Source: Taeniopygia guttata
Lineage: Eukaryota > Chordata > Aves > Passeriformes > Estrildidae
Direction: 5' to 3'
DNA length: 64,000 bases
NCBI RefSeq assembly: GCF_048771995.1
Contig: NC_133063.1
Coordinates: 69,879,514-69,943,513, forward strand
This document shows positions 11,601 to 60,745 of this stretch, in pieces. Numbering within the stretch: the first letter of the stretch is position 1; each line of letters begins with the position of its first letter. A model generated the notes under the pieces. The model was not told where the DNA came from and did not search any database. It worked only from the letters and a program-made list of their open reading frames with translations. The position numbers and the translations under genes were made by a program.

Positions 11601-14600
11601 GGCAAAACTACTTGGCTGTGAAGGCACTAGTGCACATGGAGTAACAATGTGCTGCTCTCATTTACTGAGCTTGATACAAATTTTCAAGCACTTCAATATA
11701 GAAGATTATGATGATTGTATGTAGTTGAATCTGTATTGGTTTTGCTTGTCCAGATAATTTTACAAGTTCTGTTTTTATATGGGAAAAAATTTTAGTGTTG
11801 GCATAGTGTGCTTGTCTCTTACTGTTTTCTACAATGTGGGTTCTACACTTGTACCATGTCTGTTTATAACCCATATTATTTCTTCTGTTTTGAGATCCAT
11901 CATTTGTGTTGTGGCAAATGGCAAATTCCAAAGGGCTTTAAATCCCTTCATGTCAGGCTGTGGTAGTAGAAATACTGTTCCTTGTAGCAGCTTGGTCATA
12001 CTCCCTTGCTCTAGGTTTCTAGAAGGGAGTCTCTGTGGGTAAATTGAAGCTTTTAGTTAAAGCTAATTAAAGTTTTAATTAGCTACTATGATTCTTAGTT
12101 CTTCTCTGAGGTATTTTATGTGTCATGTGAGAGAGTTAGTGTATTTAGAATTTTTTTAATGGTTATTATGTACTTTTTTTCCTCTATGTGTTTTTCATCA
12201 TTTTCATTACTTTTGTGTACACAGTTAAAAAGCCTGAAAGTCTATTGATGGGGGATAGCAGCACAGAAGGTTTGCCTTTTATTATAATTTTAATTTCTTC
12301 AATTCTGTTAAGGAAGGGATTAATTTTAAAAATGAAGAATATTACGTCTAAAAGGATTGGTTTGTTTTCTAGCAATTTCACATGAGTCTTCACCTGGAAC
12401 CTAGACAACATATTTAGTGTTCCCATCTTTTTTTTTTACTATGCATTGTTTGTGGATCTCATTTTTTCCATCAATTCTGCTAAAAAAAACATACTGAAAG
12501 GTCTATGCTGCTTGATAAAACAAAATTAGTCAAGGGAAGCACATAAGACTTAATTATGTTAACTCTCAAAACTCTGCTGGGTGAAGCAATCTAGCTTATG
12601 AAGAATTGAAATGTCTTTCTAGGGCATTGGCCCTTAACTGTGATGCCCCACTGGATGATAAAAATGGAGCTGAGTCAAAGAATTGGAGAGCTGGTAAACC
12701 AGTTAGAGTAGTGCGCAGCTCAAAAGGACGGCGGATCAGCAAATATGCCCCAGAGGAAGGCAACAGATATGATGGCATTTACAAGGTATTCTGATCTCTA
12801 CAGTATGAAATTTCTCTTAATCTGTTTTTAAAAGCCTCATATATGTTAGTCTGAAAATTCTTCATTATTACATGAAATAAATAGTACCTTTTTTCTTTAC
12901 TAGAGCTTTTTAGCTTTAGTTTGTTCTTCAAAGTTAACCAAAATGAAATTATTCAGAGCAGTGATAATAGAACATAATCTGTAATAGGATATATAAGATT
13001 GAATAGTAAGTTGCTTTGCATCTGCTTATTGAGTTCAATTCATCCCTGAAATTGGATTATTTCATTATTTCTTCAGTCCTTCCATCTGTATCCTAGTCTT
13101 TTGTTTGCTTAAAGGCTTCTTCGTTTCTGAAACAAAGTAATATGCCTTTTAAGACCACTGTATTTATAACACAGAAATTTCCCAGCTAAGGGAAGAACTT
13201 CTGTATATAATAATAATAATAATGTATAAATCAGTCTTGTAATTTCTTCTTGAATAATTAAAGTATGATAATATGCATGTGTTTGACTCGTGATAAAATA
13301 ATGGCAATGATTTTGTATTGTCCTTCAGGTGGTGAAATACTGGCCAGAAATTGGAAAATGTGGATTTTTAGTTTGGCGCTATCTTCTGAGGAGAGATGAT
13401 GTTGAGCCTGCACCTTGGACTTCAGAAGGAATGGAACGGTCAAAAAAGCTTGGTCTAAGCGTACAGGTTGGCATCAGGACTCAGTTAGTTTTTATTCTTA
13501 GTTCTAATAAACAAAATCCTGATAAAGCAATCATTTAAATTAAAGCTCCCTTTTTTCCTTGTACTTCACTATGGCAGCTTTTGATACTAAAAACCAGTAC
13601 AGATTATAAGCAAATAGAAAGAAACCTGTAATAGTGATACAGCCAATGAAACTTCAAATGAAGCTTTCTGCCTTAGCAGTAAATTGGTTTGTCTATATGG
13701 ATTGGAAAATCAGAATTTGTGTCCAGTTTTGTGATTCTTAGGCTGGAACAAATTTTTCTACAGGTGACTAGAGTCTGTCTGAGAAACCAAAAATATGGTG
13801 CATTTTAATGTATTTTTTCCTCATGTGATTGAGTAGTTTGTATAAATAGTGTATTTTAGGCACAGATGTAGGCTGGTCGATGAAAATTTTAGCATTGCAG
13901 AATCCATGAAAGATTGAAAGAAGGAGAGAATTAATATCTATTCTTGGCAATACAATGATACAATGCATTTTACAGCTTACCATCATCTCCCCAATTTATA
14001 TAGTTTATAAACACACAAATATAACAAACAGCCAGTTTAATACAACTCAGTGTGCATTACATTCTTTGACTTAACTGTGCTTTCTTAATGATAGGTAATA
14101 ATTTAAATGTTTTCTCTATCATATAGGATTTTAAAATTATTTTTTAATTATTTTACTATGTAGACATAGGATCTAAAGTCTTTTAGAAGCTATTCCTTTT
14201 GTTATTTGGTTATTCCTGTAAAACAAGTGATTCTTGTTTTATATCTGTGCTTTTCGATTTTAGTATCCAGAAGGTTATTTGGAAGCCATGGCTAGTAAGG
14301 AGAAGAAAGATAAGGTTAAAAAGCAAACTGTGAAACAAGAGCCAACCAGTCAAAGTAATGGAAACCAGAAAAGGACAATTGATGATGGTATTTCTTTTTT
14401 ACTTTTTTAGCATTCGTCAGCAAAGTCTGTCATGTTACAATTGCCATGAACTAAGCCATGAAATCTTTGTAGAAGTGTGAAGCTGTTTGTGGTGGTTTTA
14501 TATTGGAGGCAGTCATGTAACTGACTCTCTAAGAGAAGCTGCTAGCAGTTTTCTCCGTGTCTGACAAAAAAGATCAATCAGTAGTTAGCTTTGAAAATTA

Positions 14601-17600
14601 ATCATCTGTTGAACCACTAAGAAAACTGTACACGCCTCTGTGAAGACACAGGCTATAACAAGACAAAAGCCCAGGAGGGTCTCTGCACCTTCCGGCAGGC
14701 AAACAATTTACATTGCTGTCCTGGCCCTTGTCTCGGCCGGGTTGTGCCTCCTGACTAAACTCTGGGAGCGGCTCTGGGCAGGGCTGGCTCGGCCCAGATT
14801 CTACCACCATTCAAGTCCCTCCACAACCACCAGGCAGCGGACAGGGAGACCATCGGCCCCACGGCGTGCTGCTGCTGAGCTCTAGCCTGGCTGCTGACGT
14901 CCTACCTCTCCCCGCCCAACAACAGCCGCTGAAGAAATCCTCTACCACAAACAGCTCCACCACCGCCCAGCAAAAATCACATAACCACATCTGCAGGCCC
15001 TGGGCAAGATATTAATTGGTTTTATTACACAAATAAAACCTAACATCAGTTCTCTCTCTCGACTGAAAGAAAAGGAAGATACAGAGAGAACAACATGAAA
15101 CATGAAAGTCATTAAAAAGAAGTCAAGTCCCATATAGGAGGGATTTAAAGAGATGCCTTAATCCTAGGATAAAATGCTCTTATAAGGCTATGAAAAAGAT
15201 ATAATTGATACATCAGACCCTTTTTCCCCTATAATCCATTAAAAAATATGAGGAGATGAATCGTTCAAATTGTAGATATTGAGCGAATGCCTTCAAGCTA
15301 AAGTAAGCAGATGTTGAAATAGCTGTAGTCCTATGAGAAGTTTGAATAAAAAGAGTGATAACGACCCTATGCTCTCAGGGAGAGAGGAAGATCTCTGCTC
15401 CCAGAAAGGAAGATCATGAAAATCTTTGCTCTTAAACAACTCGTCTTTAAAAATTACACCCCATAAATTAACATGGCTCATAAATGCAGTTTTTGGAAAA
15501 GCTGTAAAAATGGGAGGGACTTCACAATTACAGATTTTCCAGGCAACTGCTATTCATAAAAATTAAAACCCACAAGACAACAGTTTTCTTATAAAGAAGT
15601 CTCCATAAATTAACAAGAAGAGCTCCTCTCCCTAAGTAAACTAAAAAAAGACTATTCTACAAGTAATAAACTGACTGAATTATTTCTGTATGTTTGAGTA
15701 AGAAAAAAAAGTTGTAGGGAGAGGAGAAGTGTTCTAAAGGTTTTATTTTAATTCTTATTATTCTTTCTTTTAGTTACTGATAATAAACTTTTCTTTATAC
15801 CCTTTTCAAGTTTTGAGCCTACTTTGCCTTCCTCCTAATTCTGTCTCACAGCAAGAAATAAATAAGTATATTCTAGCGGGTGCACTGGCGTTTGGCCTAC
15901 ACTAAAACCCACCACACTGTTTGGAATACTAATGTAAATTCATAAGCACATGCTCTTTAATTATGTGGTAGTGTAATGGAGTCTTAATCCTTTTTACTGC
16001 TCCTACTGTGTTTTTTACTCCCAAGGTCTGCAAAAAACTGGAAATTCTTCTGTGCAAATGTGTGCTGCAATCCAAAACAATGATAGACAGTATGAGTTGA
16101 AGTAGGAATTTGCTTGCTGAATTCCATGCATGCAATCCATATTAATCCATGTTTCCTTCTAGAAATTGTTTTATCTTCCTCTTCTGTTAGTTCAGACTAA
16201 CACTGGTGTTACTGGGTCTGATGGTCACCATCTTAAGCAGGTAGAGAGGAGCCTACAAATACGCCCAAAGCCATGAGGATGGGAGATGGAGGGAAAGGAG
16301 AAGCTTTCCAACTGACCCAAGAGCAGCAATGGCTGATCAGAGAAGACTGCATGAACCAGAAGCTGTGGGATGAAGTACTTGTTTCTCTTAAGGAAGGACC
16401 AGTATGTTTGTTGCATGCATAATTTTTATTCTTTGCATTTTCTTTGTATTATTAGGAGACTCACTGAATCCCTCTTAAAACCTCCTTTATTGATTTTTTG
16501 CTAAATATAGACTGCCTAACATTAGTTTTATTTGTAAGACTTGTATTTCAAGAAAATGTCTAGCTTGTGCAATTTGCTCTTGAGAGATGGGTTAATGCTT
16601 CCACATAGAGACCTTTTCTTGCTCAAAAACCATCCTGAAGTTAAAAGTGCATTTTCATTTTTTTCATTTTTGAAGAGAGCATGTTTTCTTTGATATAATA
16701 AATGTATTTTTATTCTATGCTAATGTCAGAAATCAGACATGAAGAAAGGTTTGGTTTTAGTCACTAGGTTTTGTTTAGACAGAAAATAATTTTATGACAA
16801 GTTCCCCAGAAATATATGCCCCATCCCTCAAAATGTTCAAGGCCAGGCTGCATGGGGCCATGAGCAACCTCGTTTAGTGGAAGATTCCCTGCCTATGGCA
16901 TGGGAGTTGAAATAGGTGTTGTTTAATGTCCTTTCCAACACAAACCATTCTCTGATTATATGATTCTGCAATTTGTAGAAGAGCAGGGAAATAAAGCCAT
17001 TAAAGACCTGCTTCCTGATTACTTCTAGAAAGCTGTGCTCAGAGATATGACGGATTTCAGAACTTCTGGAAGTACATCATCTTTATGTACTAAGTGGCAT
17101 TTATGAGAACTGTAATAGAGTTTGTCTCTTTTATTCCTGTGTCCTGCATTAGAATTTTCTGAAGAAACTGGAACAATCCTTTATGTGTGTCTGCTGCCAG
17201 GAGTTGGTTTACCAGCCAGTGACAACAGAGTGCCTCCACAATGTCTGTAAAGTAAGAATAAACTGCCTTGCTCTGGGCTGTTTTCTTGGCTCTGAAGCAC
17301 CAGTCACCAAAGCCATAAGCATTTTAAAAAGACAATAATAATTGCTTAACATTCTGAGCAAAAACAGGCAACAAGTTTCCATTCAGTGTTTGCTGTGTAA
17401 ACCCCTTAATTTTGTGTAATAAAGAGTGGAAGTATGTTCCATATAGTTTCTGATAGATGTAATGAGTGACTTTTACCATTACTGTCATGCCTTTGTGGTC
17501 AGTGGAGCTGTGCTAGGAATTGGTTAGGTCCACAGGTTAGATTTTGGCACAATATCAATGATTTAATTTTACATAGTTAAGACATAAAACCAGGTTTTAT

Positions 17601-18920
17601 AATTTCGTAACTCTTTATTAAAAGTTACGAAAACGTAGAGGATAAATACCTAGAAAGTTACTTGGGCTCATTCAGAGAAAGTTATGTTATCCTGTTAATC
17701 TTGGCATTATTCATGGAGACCATGGTAGGAGACCATGAATGTCAGTACATTACTTATGTGTCTCAAAATTATTGGTCAGTTGGAGATAATCTAAGAAGTA
17801 TGGAATCAAATCTGGACTAGAGGTAATTTTGTAGCACTGGTGTGTACAGAATCCTGCACTGAATTGTTTATATTTGAATGGTGCCTGCCATACCTAGTAT
17901 TTCTGCCTGAGACCCTAAAAGGACTCAAACTATTATCATCCTAGTACAGTATTTGGTAATGCAAGGTTGCTGTTTAACAAGATACCACGCCAGTAAAAAT
18001 CAGGATGTTGTTATATGTGGCCCACAAATATGGAACAATTATGTATCTTTGAAAAACATAAGAAATGTTGTGGAGTTAAAATTTAGAATTGTAGAAATTG
18101 GAAAACCATGAAAAAAAGAAAGAAGAGAGAGCTGAATGGCAACAAATCCAAAAAGCACAGTATTTGAAGATATCAGTGCATATTTGAGAATACAATATAA
18201 CATCAAGTTAAAGTTGTAAGGAAGTTTGATAGTAAGCTGCTGTTGCTGTTTAGACAGAAGATCTGCCCTGCCCTAAAAAAAATGTTAGATGCTCATCAGT
18301 CTGCAGTAACGTAGTAAGGCTAACAGCACAGATGCTAATGTGTTACAGATTGTATTATCCTATCTATAAGGCTAAACTGGGTGTATTCTGAGGAGTTAGA
18401 TGGATGCTACATAAACAGTATACGTGGTATATTCATCTTCCACTTGATATGAAGGTCTGGAAAAGTATAGCAATGTGTGAAGCTATAAGGAAGCTAAGGA
18501 TTGGCTGTGACTTACAGGAAGGCATTAGTGGAAATGAAGGGGAAATCTCACTAGTGATTTAATTCCTCCCAAGCACAAGGAAGAGTTCCTTGGCTAGGAC
18601 ATGTCAGTCATGGACAGAATCAGGCACTAGAGGGCTTGGCAAAGACTTCTCTTTTTCTGGTAGTACAGCAGACAGTGACTTTGATTTACACTGATTCCTT
18701 ACTTTTTGCTGGTTAAGCTGTTGGTCTACAAGAAAGTTGTTGCAATTGACTTCTCTGTCTTTGTATGTCCCAGAGCTGTTTACAGCGCTCCTTCAGAGCC
18801 GAGGTGTTCACGTGCCCTGCCTGCCGCTATGACCTGGGGAAGGGCTACACCATGGCTCCCAACAAGATCCTGCAGACACTACTGGACCAGTTCTTTCCGG
18901 GTTACAGTAAAGGACGATGA
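2542..18920 (+). CDS. UHRF2: UHRF2, 3' part of gene (8 coding exons; 5' part outside window)
   Basis: UHRF2 is a nuclear multidomain protein (ubiquitin-like, tandem Tudor, PHD, SRA, RING). It reads modified cytosine (family knowledge: its SRA favours 5-hydroxymethylcytosine) and acts as an E3 ubiquitin ligase. Only the C-terminal part is here. Exons: 2542-2646, 10486-10592, 12623-12785, 13329-13466, 14264-14387, 16241-16401, 17153-17251 and 18774-18920. They sum to 1044 nt, i.e. 347 residues plus TGA, and every junction is in phase with GT-AG sites. The first four exons encode the SRA domain ([58 protein letters not shown]). A lysine-rich linker follows, then a conserved EAFQL…LIREDC segment, then the RING. 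RING ligands are complete: CVCC, CLHNVC, a cysteine two residues later, and CPAC. The protein ends FFPGYSKGR, as in UHRF1/2. The linker and IREDC region match UHRF2 better than UHRF1. If the 16-exon human structure holds, these are exons 9-16 (inference). Confidence 0.97.
3533..3552. repeat. Short (CTG)n microsatellite
   Basis: About six CTG units in tandem inside the UHRF2 intron. Confidence 0.8.
7380..8100 (-). pseudogene. Possible processed pseudogene of an unidentified coiled-coil protein
   Basis: Read on the minus strand, several broken frames give coiled-coil-like peptides: [17 protein letters not shown], then [16 protein letters not shown], then [12 protein letters not shown] and, near the 3' end, [18 protein letters not shown]. 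They are separated by stops and frame changes. The minus-strand 3' end has AATAAA (7403-7398), then 11 bases, then a run of seven A (7386-7380), as expected of an old retrocopy. I do not recognise the parent gene. The alternative is chance charged peptides in AT-rich intron. Confidence 0.35.
10486..10592 (+). CDS. UHRF2: UHRF2 exon: SRA domain with NKR finger
   Basis: 107 nt. It starts after CACAG, not at the earlier TTTAG at 10450-10452, because only this start gives the expected [13 protein letters not shown] after …FEDEV. It carries GNKRIG, the NKR-finger region that contacts the opposite DNA strand in UHRF SRA domains. It ends AG|GTAAGT, and the split Arg codon is completed in the next exon. 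A long T tract (about 10411-10425) precedes the acceptor. Confidence 0.96.
10927..10957. repeat. Perfect 13-bp inverted repeat
   Basis: The arm TTAAGTTTCTTCT is repeated as AGAAGAAACTTAA with a 5-nt loop. Confidence 0.85.
11409..11454. repeat. Interrupted inverted repeat
   Basis: Outer arms TTAATCTTGT / ACAAGATTAA and inner arms TTTTCACA / TGTGAAAA, separated by a 3-by-2-nt internal loop, with a 5-nt terminal loop. Confidence 0.8.
12623..12785 (+). CDS. UHRF2: UHRF2 exon: SRA domain core
   Basis: 163 nt. It opens by completing the split Arg codon, then reads [40 protein letters not shown] and [14 protein letters not shown]. The donor is AAG|GTATTC. This is one of the most conserved SRA segments. 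Confidence 0.97.
13329..13466 (+). CDS. UHRF2: UHRF2 exon: end of SRA domain
   Basis: 46 codons in phase 0, beginning [20 protein letters not shown] and containing [20 protein letters not shown]. The donor GTTGGC is weak by consensus, but the next exon joins it in frame (…SVQ|YPEGY). Confidence 0.96.
13467..14263 (+). other. UHRF2 intron, nothing recognised
   Basis: About 800 bp of AT-rich intron without recognisable repeat or gene. Confidence 0.8.
14264..14387 (+). CDS. UHRF2: UHRF2 exon: basic linker between SRA and RING
   Basis: 124 nt, preceded by TTTTAG. It encodes [20 protein letters not shown], then [20 protein letters not shown]. This is the disordered lysine-rich linker, much less conserved than its neighbours. 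It contains VKQE, which fits the sumoylation consensus. It ends with one base of a split Gly codon before GTATTT. Confidence 0.93.
14483..14487. repeat. Target-site duplication, left copy
   Basis: CTGTT immediately before the LTR's TGTGG. Confidence 0.85.
14488..15916 (+). mobile_element. Solo LTR of an endogenous retrovirus, ERVL-like
   Basis: It begins TGTGGTGGTTTTA and ends TAAAACCCACCACA, so the ends are TG…CA with inverted termini. The pentamer CTGTT stands directly before it (14483-14487) and directly after it (15917-15921), a 5-bp target-site duplication as made by class III (ERVL) elements. Near the right end a polyadenylation signal AATAAA (15782-15787) sits in a TTTTCTTT-rich stretch followed by TCAAGTTTTGAGCCTACTTT, a layout I recall from passerine ERVL LTRs; this sets the + orientation. 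No gag, pol or env frame is present. At 1429 bp it is long for an LTR, so a small internal remnant or nested insert is possible. It fills most of its host intron (14388-16240). Confidence 0.85.
15917..15921. repeat. Target-site duplication, right copy
   Basis: CTGTT immediately after the LTR's CCACA. Confidence 0.85.
16241..16401 (+). CDS. UHRF2: UHRF2 exon: linker end and pre-RING segment
   Basis: 161 nt. The start is inferred. The reading frame has a stop at 16234-16236, and the only acceptor with the right phase is AAGCAG ending at 16240, which completes the Gly codon. The exon then reads [20 protein letters not shown], followed by [20 protein letters not shown] and [13 protein letters not shown]. 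The pyrimidine tract is poor, so the exact start is the least certain of the UHRF2 boundaries here. Confidence 0.88.
16402..17152 (+). other. UHRF2 intron containing a CR1 fragment
   Basis: The CR1 3' fragment (about 16800-16975) lies in this intron. The rest is unremarkable. Confidence 0.8.
16800..16975 (+). mobile_element. CR1 LINE, 3'-end fragment
   Basis: Shows the typical CR1 3' region: CCATCCCTCAAAATGTTCAA, then GGCCAGGCTGCATGGGGCC, GGTGTTGTTTAATGTCCTTT, CCAACACAAACCATTCTCTG and terminal ATTATATGATTCTG. It is 5'-truncated, as most CR1 copies are. Confidence 0.85.
17153..17251 (+). CDS. UHRF2: UHRF2 exon: first half of RING finger
   Basis: 33 codons in phase 0 after TGCATTAG, encoding [20 protein letters not shown] and then [13 protein letters not shown]. 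It supplies zinc ligands 1-5 of the C3HC4 RING. The donor is AAA|GTAAGA. Confidence 0.97.
17252..18773 (+). other. Last UHRF2 intron, with two adjacent palindromes
   Basis: A 1.5-kb intron between the two RING exons. It contains the palindromes at 17584-17632. No other feature recognised. Confidence 0.8.
17584..17632. repeat. Two adjacent short inverted repeats
   Basis: ATAAAAC-cag-GTTTTAT (17584-17600), then TTTCGTAACT / AGTTACGAAA (17603-17612 and 17623-17632) with a loop that can pair further (CTTT/AAA). Confidence 0.75.
18774..18920 (+). CDS. UHRF2: UHRF2 terminal coding exon: second half of RING and C-terminus
   Basis: 49 codons including TGA at 18918-18920, after TGTCCCAG. It encodes [20 protein letters not shown], the last three RING ligands, and ends FFPGYSKGR. 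No frame break. Confidence 0.98.
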   Translation, partial: SCLQRSFRAEVFTCPACRYDLGKGYTMAPNKILQTLLDQFFPGYSKGR

Positions 18921-19400
18921 TGTGCTCAGACCCTTCCGTACTTCTCCCAGTGACTTTATAGAGAGTAAAGGGGAATAAACAGGAAATTCAGCAGTGGACC
19001 AGCCAGCTTGATGGGACTCAATATATTGTCACTTTTTGAAGCACCTAACCCTCTTCCCCTCATAGCCATTTCTTGGTGTTGTGAGAACTCTAATTCTCAG
19101 CTGTCTTTTAACATCAACGGTAGTTTTGGCCAGTTAACTAACAGTTTTTAAAGAAGGAAAAAAAAAAAAAAGAAAAAAGAAAAGCCTCAGCTCTTACTGG
19201 CCTGCTGATGTCTAATTTATGATTTGTTTTTTTGTAACTACCTCAGGACAGAGGAAAGTAAATTGTGTCAAACAATGAAACAATGTTGGGGATAAAAAAT
19301 AATTATGTTTTAGCTACACACTGCCTCCTGAATATTAGTTGTGCCTGGTCCATGTGGTTTGATTTACAAAAAAAAGAACCCAATAATGAAACCCAAACAA

Positions 19401-19406
19401 AATAAA
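19401..19406 (+). terminator. Possible proximal poly(A) signal AATAAA (UHRF2)
   Basis: Canonical hexamer within an A/C-rich stretch about 480 nt after the UHRF2 stop. The surrounding low complexity makes this weak. Confidence 0.3.
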
Positions 19407-19899
19407 AACCCACAAAAAAAACAGGAAAAAGAAATAGATTCAGCACTTAAGCCATTTGGATTAAACAGCAAATTCTGTGGTGTGCATAATCCCTTTTTTG
19501 TCTTTTTCTTCTATTATGCTGTATTTTTTTGCAAGAACAGGCTGATTTTTAGTCTATTTTTGTGAGCTTCATTGTGCTTTTCTTGTATCTTATGCAAGTT
19601 GACTACTAATGACTAATGAGAACAATATGAATGCATTGTTGCTGCATTAGTGTAAAGTGATCTGTGTTTTTTGCACTTAAAGAGGGTATTCAAGACACTC
19701 TAGTTGTGTAAAAAATAGTTCATATTAAAAAAGCCACTTCTGTATTAGTTAAACTGTATGCTTTTAGTAGGTCTTGTATCAGTGGCATTACATCTACACA
19801 GCATTAAAGGCAGTGCTAGCTTTGAGAGGATTCAAATCGCTTCATATTGTGATTGAAATTTTATATACAATATATTCCCCCCCACACAAAATATACCTT

Positions 19900-19905
19900 A
19901 TTAAA
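19900..19905 (+). terminator. Possible distal poly(A) signal ATTAAA (UHRF2)
   Basis: Second-commonest hexamer, followed within 25-60 nt by U-rich sequence. It would give a 3' UTR of about 1 kb. Confidence 0.4.
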
Positions 19906-19925
19906 TATTTTATGATTCAGAAAAT

Positions 19926-22054
19926 TTGCTAATTTTGTTTTTACTATTATCCCCTTAATTAAGTAATGAGATTTTTACAGAATTTATTTTTCAGGTTATT
20001 AAATGCTTTCCTTAGGTGGCCCTATTTTTCAGGTGTGAGGCTTTATATTCCCTAACTCATTTCTCAATGAAAAGAACACTTAATTTTAAAAAAGGCCAAA
20101 CAACTCCAAACCAAGATCCAGTGGTGACATTGATACCCATGGCCTTGTTTACAGCCTGTGGCAGTGCTCTGTCCATGTCCCAGAGTGGGAGGGAGCCCTG
20201 CCTGTCACTCAGGGCTGTCAGCGCAGCTGGGAGCTGTGGGATTCCTGCACAGTGGTTGGTCAGGTGGATGAGCCAGATTCCCTCTGTAGGCACGGAGGTT
20301 ACAGTGACAGCCTGTGGCCCACAGTGCTACAGGTAGCTCAGTATTTGCTGGAGAGAACTGTGATTGCACCTTGGTAACACCCATTGCATCTCATGAGTGG
20401 TAGCTCATAAAACTTGTGGCCTTCAACCCTTTAGTTGAGTACTGTAAAATATTTTAATGCTTTGTTTTCCATTGGATAGATTTTACCAATTAATTCACAG
20501 GGTAAATTTTGTCAGTTTGAGATCAACAGTGGGAGGTTATCTGCTTTATACAAAAATCTGTATACCAATTTTTAATATTTTTCAGTGACATAATCAAGCA
20601 ACGTGAAACTGCTTTTAACATAAAAGTAGCTTGTCAAGACTGGGGAATTAGCCTGGCAACGGAGAAAGACTGTCCTTTCCTCACATTATAAGTCTGCAGT
20701 GGCTTTTCATGATATTTTATATCCTTTGTACTATATCAATAGCTACTGAAAGACACCCTTTTCAGTAGCGAATTCTAGAGTAAAAAAAAATCTGGTGTTC
20801 TTCACTATGTATGAAGGTGATTTAACATGTAGGTGCAGCTTTTCACATCAAAACTGGTATCTGGCCTGACTTTCCTTTAATGAAAGCCATTCCTGTCTTC
20901 TATCATCTGCAGTCTCTTTGTGTAAAGCCCCCACTGGAGTCATAAGGTAGGTAATGAAAAAGTTGCAGTCCCAAAACTTTCACTGTAAAAGACACAAGAT
21001 TTACAGTACTTAAAGTATTGCTGTGAACACCAACCTCATTTATGTCACTTCAGAGTTCCTAGGCTAAGTGTGCATGTAGATCGTCAAGAAGTTGTGGTGG
21101 TTGTAAGATGCAGAACTGTGTGGTTCTTTTCTGTGGTCTCAGTGTTGCTAAGTGCGTGTTTCCAAATTCCCCAAAATTGTGCTTTGAGTGGCTGAATGAG
21201 TTGGTTCCTTCAGGGGTGCTCAGGTATATCAAACAAACAGCTCTGCATGGACCTGGGCAGGTTCCTTTCAAATGTGCTCATAGCACAGAGATCTGACTGT
21301 GCAACTAGTGAGAGGATTCATTTTATGCAAATTTGATTTGGAACATGCTGGAAACAGCTCCTGTTTAAGGTGTGAGCTTTGGTTACTGAATGTTTGTGGC
21401 ACTGTGTGTTGCAGGAGGGCTCTAGTCTCAGTGCTGTTGGTGCTCTTTTTGCTTAAGCTGTGAATCAGTTTTTACACAAGCTGTAGATAAAGTAGGGCAA
21501 ACTGAGTGCTCTGTATAAAATAGTGTCAGAGAGTGACTTGAGAAACTGTGGAAAGAGAACATTTTTTCCCCAAGATTTAAGTAATACTAGGCAGTTCACA
21601 GTCTTTTATGCCTTCATGGTCTTTCATGCCTTCGCCAGAAAAATAATTAGATGGAACTACTAAGAAAAAATTATGTAATACAGAACAAGATTAAGTTTGT
21701 TACTGCTTGGTAAAATGGATCATTTTGGCTCATTTAAAAAAAATCAGATCTTTATTTAAATATTAATCTCTGACAGTATTTTCCTTTGTATAAGTTTATT
21801 GCTGCTGTGGCAATTGTCACAAGTAAGAACTCAAGCTCCGTAATTTCATATTGCTATGTTGGACAAATACAGCTGAAAAGTTTAAATCCAAAACATGACA
21901 ATGTTTAAAAGTCTGACCAATTTTATTAGACTACTAACACTGATAGGTAAAAAAATCAGTTTGAAACATTAACACTAGCAATGCTAGTTAGTGGTAATAT
22001 GTGAAGTAAATTTAAAAATCTACTTCATCATTTTTTTACAAAATATAAACAATT
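19926..22054. other. Intergenic region between convergent UHRF2 and GLDC
   Basis: About 2 kb between the presumed 3' ends. A stretch at about 20100-20340 is richer in G+C than its surroundings, but I cannot assign it. No gene seen. Confidence 0.6.
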
Positions 22055-22390
22055 AATCCTGCAGTTAACATTTATTAGTATTGCCTTATGTATCTGCATA
22101 TTTTCTACTTTTTTAACTGTATCTTCCATGCCACCTTGCAAATTGGGTGTTAATTGTTAAAACTTTAGCATGAAACAGGTAAAATGATAAATCAACTTCC
22201 AACATCAACTGCTGTGGAACAACCACATTTTGTTTACACCTAACATACTGATTGTATTTACATTTTAACCGAGCTGTGTTCAATGAACAAATGTGGTGAT
22301 TATTCAAAATATACACAATATAAATATCCCCAGGAAATCAGGAAAGGGCCATTCTGATGGAGTCAAAAATGCAGGCAGCTGAAAGCATTC
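22055..22390 (-). other. GLDC: GLDC 3' UTR (approximate end)
   Basis: Follows the GLDC TAA. The end is placed just beyond an AATAAA on the minus strand (22076-22071). Further AATAAA motifs at about 21927-21922 and 21800-21795 could give longer forms. Confidence 0.5.
22071..22076 (-). terminator. Possible GLDC poly(A) signal AATAAA
   Basis: First canonical hexamer after the stop codon, about 315 nt downstream. U-rich sequence follows on the transcribed strand. Confidence 0.5.

Positions 22391-60745
<38,355 letters not shown>

Larger units (their letters stand above)
10593..12622 (+). other. UHRF2 intron with two inverted repeats
   Basis: A 2.0-kb intron with two hairpin-forming inverted repeats (10927-10957 and 11409-11454), listed separately. 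Otherwise nothing recognised. Confidence 0.8.
18921..19925 (+). other. UHRF2: UHRF2 3' UTR (approximate end)
   Basis: Follows the TGA. It is A/T-rich with an A tract near 19158-19171. The end is a guess based on an ATTAAA signal at 19900-19905; an AATAAA at 19401-19406 would give a shorter form. Confidence 0.5.
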
